NCBI RefSeq assembly: GCF_000208925.1
Contig: NW_001915037.1
Location: forward strand, 21,629-33,975
From: Entamoeba histolytica HM-1:IMSS
Taxonomy: Eukaryota; Evosea; Mastigamoebida; Endamoebidae
Length of the DNA stretch: 12,347 bases
Reading direction: 5' to 3'
Numbering within the stretch: the first letter of the stretch is position 1; the number at the start of each line of letters is the position of its first letter. Shown here piece by piece: positions 7,209 through 12,347 of this stretch. Both the position numbers and the translations under genes were made by a program. A model generated the notes under the pieces. It saw only the letters and a program-made list of their open reading frames with translations. It was not told where the DNA came from and made no database searches.

Positions 7209-8696
7209 ATGTTTAAACGGTTATTAGGAAGTAATAAACAACCAAAAGAAGTAGGTGATATTCTTGTTTCTTCAACAGATATTCAAAAAGGAGACGTTAT
7301 TTCTAAAAATGGACCACATGGAGATGTGTATCGATGTTTGTTTAAAAAGACTAAGGCAGTTGTTAAATTTTTCTCAAAGGCTGACTCAAGTCAAAAGTCT
7401 TTTAAAGAAGAAACAGAGACATTGAAAAAAATATTCCATCCGAATGTCCTTTTGATAATGGGTATAATAGCAGAAAAAGGAATAACTGGTGTTATAATGG
7501 AGTCTATGAAATGTAATTTATATAATGTTATTTATGAACCAACTAAATGTCCAAAAGCACTTCAAAAAGTTAGTAGATTAAATAAATTTAAAATTCTTAG
7601 AGATATAGCAGTTGGACTTGCTTTTATTCATTCTCTTGCAAAAATTCCTCATGGAAATTTGAAGTTAACAAATATTCTTTTTGATGATTCAGGTAAAGTC
7701 AAAATCTCGGATTATTTCTATTCTAATTTAAGAACACCCGTTAAAACAAATGGTTATTATGTATGTTCTCAAAAAGGTAATAATGCCTATCAAGCACCTG
7801 AAGTTTGGTTAAATGGAACTTTTCCAAATGCTGCTTCAGATGTATATTCATTTGCTCTTATTACAATAGAGTTTATGCTTGAAAATAATTCTTTTTATGG
7901 AGATTATGATACATCAGATGATAAATCTATTTTTGAGGCTATTCAAAAGAAAGTCAAAGTTACTATTCCTCAATCTTTCAGTCAAACTCATAAAGTTATT
8001 CTTGGTAGATGTCTTAATTATGAACCAAAAAATAGACCATTGATGGAAACTGTTCTTGCTGCTTTTGACCAAATAGTTGTTGAATCAACTATGACTTCAG
8101 TAGATGCTATTGAATTTTGGTCAGATAGGTTTTCTGATGGAGATGTTCCATTGTTTGAAGTATCATATGATGATGTTATGTTTGCTTTAGATGAAACTGT
8201 TTTAAGTGATTGTGATGAGAATGTTAAGAATGAAATTAAAGAAGAATTAGCACCTCTCTTCCCAGCTAATGGAATTGTTACTGCAGTTGATTTTGATACC
8301 ATTGTTTGTTGGTTTGGTGAATTCTTTAATGATCCAAAAATTATTGATGAAATGAGAGACATTGTTTCTGCCTCTTATTTCAGTGGACTTATTGATAAAA
8401 AAGTCGCTGAAGGTAAACTTTCTGGAAAAGTTGATGGAACATATCTTATTAGAATGTCATTTACAGACGCTAAAAAAAATCCATTCACTCTCACAAGAAA
8501 TGTCAATGGTTCCCCAAAACACCATCGAATCGAAAGACTTTCTTATGCATTTGTACAAGCTAGATACCAAATCACTATTGATAATAAAAAAATTACGGCT
8601 CAAACACTTAGTGGTTTAATTGAGGCACTTACTAAAATGGGATTTATTGTTAGTCCTGATGATGGAGTTGAAAATTCAGATTATGGAGAAGCATAA
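7209..8696 (+). CDS. TKL-like (pseudo)kinase with C-terminal SH2 domain, SHK-type
   Basis: A cytosolic signalling protein of 495 residues with the kinase-then-SH2 order of the Dictyostelium SHK proteins. Kinase lobe (about 25-290): glycine-rich loop GPHGDV (35-40), the beta-3 lysine at 53 in VVKFF, a helix-C glutamate among 67-70, APE at 196-198, ASDVYSF at 209-215, and the NRP arginine at 276. The catalytic loop reads HGNLKLTN (148-155), so the HRD aspartate is Asn150. The metal-binding motif reads SDYF (167-170), keeping Asp168 but not the DFG glycine. The domain is therefore probably catalytically weak or dead. A linker with FWSDRF (303-308) precedes the SH2 domain (about 390-480), whose GTYLIRMS (410-417) keeps the phosphotyrosine-binding arginine at 415, with HHRI at 438-441. 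It may act as a phosphotyrosine-reading scaffold. A TAATTT 3'-end signal overlaps the stop. Confidence 0.9.
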   Translation: MFKRLLGSNKQPKEVGDILVSSTDIQKGDVISKNGPHGDVYRCLFKKTKAVVKFFSKADSSQKSFKEETETLKKIFHPNVLLIMGIIAEKGITGVIMESMKCNLYNVIYEPTKCPKALQKVSRLNKFKILRDIAVGLAFIHSLAKIPHGNLKLTNILFDDSGKVKISDYFYSNLRTPVKTNGYYVCSQKGNNAYQAPEVWLNGTFPNAASDVYSFALITIEFMLENNSFYGDYDTSDDKSIFEAIQKKVKVTIPQSFSQTHKVILGRCLNYEPKNRPLMETVLAAFDQIVVESTMTSVDAIEFWSDRFSDGDVPLFEVSYDDVMFALDETVLSDCDENVKNEIKEELAPLFPANGIVTAVDFDTIVCWFGEFFNDPKIIDEMRDIVSASYFSGLIDKKVAEGKLSGKVDGTYLIRMSFTDAKKNPFTLTRNVNGSPKHHRIERLSYAFVQARYQITIDNKKITAQTLSGLIEALTKMGFIVSPDDGVENSDYGEA

Positions 8697-8704
8697 TTTA
8701 TCTT

Positions 8705-8755
8705 CTTATTTATTTATTTTTTGTTAATTTTTGAGTCATAAATAAATAAAATAAG
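8705..8755. repeat. Imperfect inverted repeat at the kinase/LINE junction
   Basis: CTTATTTATTTATT (8705-8718) pairs with AATAAATAAAATAAG (8741-8755) with one bulged base. It lies between the kinase stop and the 3' end of the opposing LINE fragment. It may be part of the kinase 3' UTR, the tail of the LINE, or simple low-complexity AT sequence. Confidence 0.35.
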
Positions 8756-8762
8756 CAATTAA

Positions 8763-9611
8763 CTAAGTAATAATAGAACTAGCTTCTATTCTTCCTGGCT
8801 CAGGGGAGACTAATCCTGTCTCTTCGTCTTCTTCTTCAAGTAGCTCTACGGAGTATGTTTGGTTGTGATTGAAACAGTATTCCATGACATCCATCATGTT
8901 TTTTATGACAAGGTTTTTAATTTCTTTCTTGATGTCAATATCAATTTTTATTTCTTTAATTAATTTAATACTTTCTTTATTTATTATTCCATTGATTGAG
9001 ATTACTACTGGAATTATTTTGTCATCTTTTAGTTTTTCTATTTTCATTAGCTTATTATTTAATTCTTTAATCTTATTTCTTTTCTTCATTTACACTCAAT
9101 TAATATTGTGATCAGCCACAATAGTCATATCAAATAATAGACTAGTTTTATTCTTTTTATCTAATACATATATGTCTGGTCTTTTGTGATATTGTCCATC
9201 ACTTTTAGGCATTATTTGTTTGTTCAATATCATATTGATGTCTTTATATTTGAACACTGTTTCATATGGAGGTTTTTTATTGATTATTTCATGTATATTT
9301 TCTTATTAATCAATATTATAATACCAATATTGTCATGTTTTTCCATTTGTGATTTATTATGATAAATGCAAGATAGTAGAATGTGTTCTACTGTTGCTAT
9401 CTTGTCTTTACAAAGTGGGCAGTATTTCAATCTTTCATTTTTCATTATTTTTTGCTTTTCTATACCCACAAAATATTGCTCCATCTTGCATTTTAGTTAA
9501 TTGGAGAAATGCATTCTTTTTAATATTGATTGACTTCCATGCTTTCATTGTAGTAGTTTTATCTACTCCTTTTGACTCGAACCATCTTCTGAAGTGTCTA
9601 CTTTTCTCATT
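8763..9611 (-). pseudogene. LINE CCHC knuckle and PD-D endonuclease segment (frameshifted)
   Basis: Coding resumes at NEKSRHFRRWFESKG (from 9611), moves to another frame between about 9490 and 9420, and there encodes C-x2-C-x8-H-x4-C (CPLC...VEHILLSC). It shifts back near 9300, where IINKKPPYETVFKYKD leads to RPD (9182-9174), fourteen residues and then FD, the PD-x12-14-D signature of the Entamoeba LINE endonuclease. Two close stops (TGA at 9098-9096, TAA at 9092-9090) interrupt it before a Lys/Ile-rich tail that ends at the TAG at 8765-8763. Each part is recognisable, but no single protein can be made. Confidence 0.82.
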
Positions 9612-10387
9612 CATCTCATTATGTAACTTATTATTTCTTTAATTTCATTGTGGATTATTCCCATTTCTTCACTACTTTCCGTCATTATTCTCAAATCATC
9701 CATATATAATGTGTGATTTGCTTTTGGGAATTTCTCTTCGATGATTTGAGAAATTACATTCATCTGTATGATGAAGAGTAGATTTGATAATGAATCACCT
9801 TGTAGAATTCCTCTATTTAATTTAATATTACCTAGATGTTCATTAAATTTATAACCGACAAATATCTTCCATCTAGTCATCATACTTTCAATAATGTCAA
9901 TGATGACTCCCTCTACATTAAAATATTTTAATGATTCAATTACCCATTCGTGGTTTACTGTGTCATATGTTTTCTTAATATCATAATATGACTCCACATA
10001 TTTTGGGTATTTCTCTTCTTTCTGCTGCTTCATCATATAACTATTAATTATTCCTTCTTTAGCAGCTAAAGATTGTAACTTACATCCCAGTTGATTACTT
10101 ATTTTAAATGATTCACAATTCATGTTAAGTCTATTGTGAATCTTTTCTTTTAATAATGAGGTAAATACTTTCATAATTACATTTGTACAACTGATAGGAC
10201 GATAATTAGTGACATCGTTCCTATCACCTCCTTTGTGGATTAATAAAGTTCTTCCACTTACCATGTCTAATGGGATGTTTTCAGGGAAGTTCAACCATTC
10301 ATTAAAGATATTGAGAATGATTTCTCTTGATGATGACATCCTTTTCCAATAATACCCATATATAGTGTCTATTCATGGTGTTTTCCA
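9611..10387 (-). pseudogene. LINE reverse transcriptase domain (broken)
   Basis: The frame reads from WKTP (10387) through a TGA at 10375-10373, where related elements have a PG(I/P)D context, then openly from 10339 to a TGA at 9613-9611. RT landmarks in order are TNYRPISC, NQLGCK, YYDIKKTYDTVNHEW (motif A with its Asp), RGILQGDSLSNLLF (motif B, with Asn where Pro is common) and LYMDDLRI (motif C, both aspartates kept). The domain breaks off after EIISYI, where a deletion or frameshift moves coding to the next frame. Confidence 0.85.
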
Positions 10388-10390
10388 GTT

Positions 10391-10708
10391 ACTAATAAAA
10401 CAAATAAAGAAAAGAAATAGATAAAAGAAATATGAAAGAATGATTCTTTGATTTATTTTCAAATAAATTAATACAATATTAATAAACTAATGAAATGAGT
10501 GCAAATAATAATGAGAATAATTCAATTTAAATAAAATAAAATATGAATAATGATAAATAAATAATATTTCAATGAATAATATTTAACATTCATATTTCTT
10601 ACATTAATTAATTATTCATTCTATTTAAATTATTGTTTATTTAAAATATAATTTATCATGTTTTAGATTAAATTATTCAAAATAAATTTAAATAAAAATT
10701 CATTTAAT
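10391..10708. other. Low-complexity AT-rich spacer
   Basis: I see no gene here. The first part is A-rich with AAAT/AAAG units next to the LINE breakpoint; the rest is near-pure A/T with many stops in all frames. It separates the LINE from the decayed coiled-coil gene. Confidence 0.6.
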
Positions 10709-11476
10709 TTATTTAATGGTTTTAATTACTTCATCAAATTGTATTGATGAAATAGAATCCCATTGCATTTCTAATGTTGTTCAATCATTATACTTATTAA
10801 TTATTATTTCAATTATTTCATCTTTATGATAAGTAGTTCTGATAAAATATTTTCTACTTCCTTTTTATCAATAAATCAATATCTTCTTTTACAAACACAA
10901 ACATTTTGGTAATTTTGTTTTCTATTTCTTTCTTTTAATTCCTGTTCCTCTTCCTGTTGATTTTATAAGAAGAATAATTTATTTAGTTTCAATTCTTTCA
11001 ACTTCTCAATCATTATAACTAATTTCTTCTATGTATTTCATTCTTTTAATTCTTGTAATTTCTTTATTTTTAGTTATTTATTTTTATTTATTTCTTTATT
11101 TATTCTTTTCTTGTTTAATGTTTCTATCTTTTATCTCTTTCTTCAGTAATATTACGATAATCATTTTCTCTTTTTGCATTTATTCTACATTAATTGATGT
11201 TAATAATATTATCATTGTCAACACTCTTACAATTTCATTTTCTGATTATGTGTTGTCATAACAAGATGAACTTTTTAACTTATTAAATTACATTGGAAAT
11301 TTATTATTTTCAAGTTATTCCATTAAAAATTCAATAATTTTTTTGTTGATATTTATCTATTTTTTGTTTTTTTTTTCTTCAAGAATTTCTTTATGGATAA
11401 AATAATAACATTTAACCAACGCGATATAAACATGTTTCTGAATGTCTAATATTGGAAAAAAATATGCGATATCATT
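10709..11476 (-). pseudogene. Remnant of an unrecognised coiled-coil protein gene
   Basis: No intact ORF remains, but protein-like segments follow one another on the minus strand. First is a 39-codon open piece at 11476-11360 (NDIAYFFPILD ... ILEEKKNKK). Next is a weaker piece near 11270-11130 with KRENDYRNITEERDKR. Then comes a Lys/Glu/Leu-rich heptad-like stretch at 11130-10861 with five in-frame stops, including LKELKLNKL and NQQEEEQELKERNRKQ, then VCVCKRRY. After a one-base shift in an A run comes a 50-codon C-terminus at 10861-10709 (KYFIRTTYHKDE ... QWDSISSIQFDEVIKTIK) with one internal TGA. Every stop is one transition from a Gln, Arg or Trp codon, which would suit a Gln-rich coiled coil losing C and G. 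I cannot name the family. Confidence 0.5.
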
Positions 11477-12347
11477 TTATTCATTGTTTTATTATTTTAT
11501 GAAAACCTTGTTTGAAATTCAAAACAATATTGATTTTTAAAGTTCTTTTTATATTTTTATTTATAATCAACTATTTATTTAGATATATTCTTTTCATTCT
11601 ACTGTGTCTTGTAATATGAGCGTATCAATAATAAATATATCTTATTTATCACTTTCTCATTATGTTCATTTTGTTTATTTACTTTCTGATTTTGTATTAT
11701 TATTTTCTTTAAAAACATTCTTCTCCATTTTGAATTTACAAAATGTACTTTTCATCAATTATATTTCAAAGGATAAGTAATTTAATTTATTTATTGATTG
11801 GTGTTAATTGATAGTTGTTTAAAAGTAATTAAACATAATAATTAGTTATCAATTTGATGATTTCATTTTCATTTGAAATAAATAACTTCATTTCTTCATT
11901 TTTAAAATTTTCATCATATTATTTTATTTCAATGAAAAACAACAAAATATTTTTAAAAATAAAATATTTTATCGAATGTTACATAAACATTATTTTAATT
12001 ATTGTAATTTAAGATAATTTTCTATTAATATTGTTTTTATTTAATTTTACATAAAAAATATATTTTTTGAAATAAACGGAATTAGAAAATATTTAAAAAT
12101 AAATGAATAAATTTATCGTTAATTTAACATAACGTGATGTTTTTAGTATTGGTTTGAAATACAAACATCATTAAATAAAAATAAATTTGTAATGTTATGA
12201 TTGAATAAAAATGAATAAATAATTTTACATACTTTTGAAATGTATTTATTATTCTAATTGTTTAATTTCCATTAAACATTTATTTATTTTTATTTAGTGA
12301 CAATGATTATATTTTTATTCATAGATTATTAATTAGAATGAATGATA
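11477..12347. other. Gene-free, extremely AT-rich region
   Basis: No convincing gene. A 50-codon open stretch on the minus strand (11751-11602), and an ATG at 11728 in another frame (MEKNVFKENNNTKSESK), could be the decayed 5' end of the neighbouring coiled-coil remnant, but the join cannot be shown. The rest is A/T runs with occasional hairpins. Confidence 0.4.
12135..12170. repeat. Hairpin-forming inverted repeat
   Basis: TGATGTTT (12135-12142) pairs with AAACATCA (12163-12170). Inside it GTATT pairs with AATAC around a 7-base loop, with a 3-base bulge on the left arm. The 13 paired positions include G and C, so it stands out from its surroundings. Its role is unknown. Confidence 0.4.

Larger units (their letters stand above)
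8763..10390 (-). mobile_element. 5'-truncated, degenerate LINE (EhLINE/EdLINE-like, restriction-type endonuclease)
   Basis: About 1.6 kb from the 3' part of a non-LTR retrotransposon ORF2. In element order it holds the region just before RT (WKTP...DTIYGYYWKRM), the reverse transcriptase, a CCHC knuckle, a PD-x14-D endonuclease core and a Lys-rich C-terminal tail. This order and the restriction-like endonuclease are those of the R4-clade LINEs of Entamoeba. Recognisable coding stops near 10387, upstream of which the sequence turns into simple A-rich repeats, so the 5' part (ORF1 and early ORF2, usually more than 3 kb) is missing. The reading frame switches at least three times and has several stops, so it cannot move itself. 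I looked for target-site duplications near both ends and saw none that is convincing. Confidence 0.88.

Noticed and set aside
8869..9111. Plus-strand 80-codon hydrophobic ORF
   Set aside because: It lies opposite the Lys-rich LINE C-terminal segment and is its shadow.
8700..10440. Target-site duplication around the LINE fragment
   Set aside because: Both flanks contain AATAAA-like strings, but these are simple A-rich sequence and do not match exactly over a useful length.
11031..11261. Plus-strand 76-codon ORF giving a very hydrophobic protein
   Set aside because: It is the complement of a Lys/Glu/Leu-rich decayed coiled coil on the minus strand; T-rich complements of such DNA always read as Phe/Ile/Leu. 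It has no promoter, no pattern of spaced membrane helices and no neighbours.
1..12347. CRISPR arrays, tRNA genes, bacterial-type operons
   Set aside because: No regularly spaced repeats and no cloverleaf candidates were seen. The gene order, spacing, intron and LINE are eukaryotic.

Overview
The window reads as nuclear DNA of an Entamoeba-type amoeba. The coding sequence is very AT-rich, the genes are mostly intronless with gaps of about 100-290 bp, the one intron I infer is only 56 bp, TATTTAAA boxes sit just upstream of starts, and the right-hand part carries a degenerate restriction-endonuclease-type LINE of the EhLINE/EdLINE kind. I cannot fix the species from the sequence alone. I see no tRNA, rRNA or CRISPR array.

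Layout: 1-599 (-) is the N-terminal two thirds of a type I L-asparaginase with a signal peptide, cut by the window edge. 600-887 is a divergent promoter. 888-2231 (+) is a UFD1-domain protein with a p97/Cdc48-binding SHP box and an array of Cys/His zinc modules. 2339-4924 (+) is a Vps39/Vps3-family tethering subunit (CNH domain, helical repeats, terminal Cys/His motif). 5036-6927 (-) is an unrecognised helical C2HC-finger protein whose true start lies in a 19-bp first exon across a 56-bp intron. 6928-7208 is a second divergent promoter, sharing a near-identical 21-bp element with the first. 7209-8696 (+) is a TKL-like kinase domain fused to an SH2 domain (the Dictyostelium SHK architecture) in which the HRD aspartate and the DFG glycine are replaced, so it is probably a pseudokinase.

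From about 8763 to 10390 (-) lies a 5'-truncated, frameshifted LINE fragment (RT with YMDD, CCHC knuckle, PD-x14-D endonuclease). From there to the end the DNA becomes still more AT-rich. It holds no intact gene, but the minus strand at about 10709-11476 keeps the remains of a decayed coiled-coil protein gene that I do not recognise.

The intact genes do not form one pathway. Two belong to protein and membrane traffic (Cdc48-linked ubiquitin handling, endolysosomal tethering), one to phosphotyrosine signalling, and one to secreted or vesicular amino-acid hydrolysis. The most notable points are the UFD1/SHP/zinc-finger fusion, the SH2 pseudokinase, the hidden first exon, the shared promoter element and the decayed coiled-coil gene.
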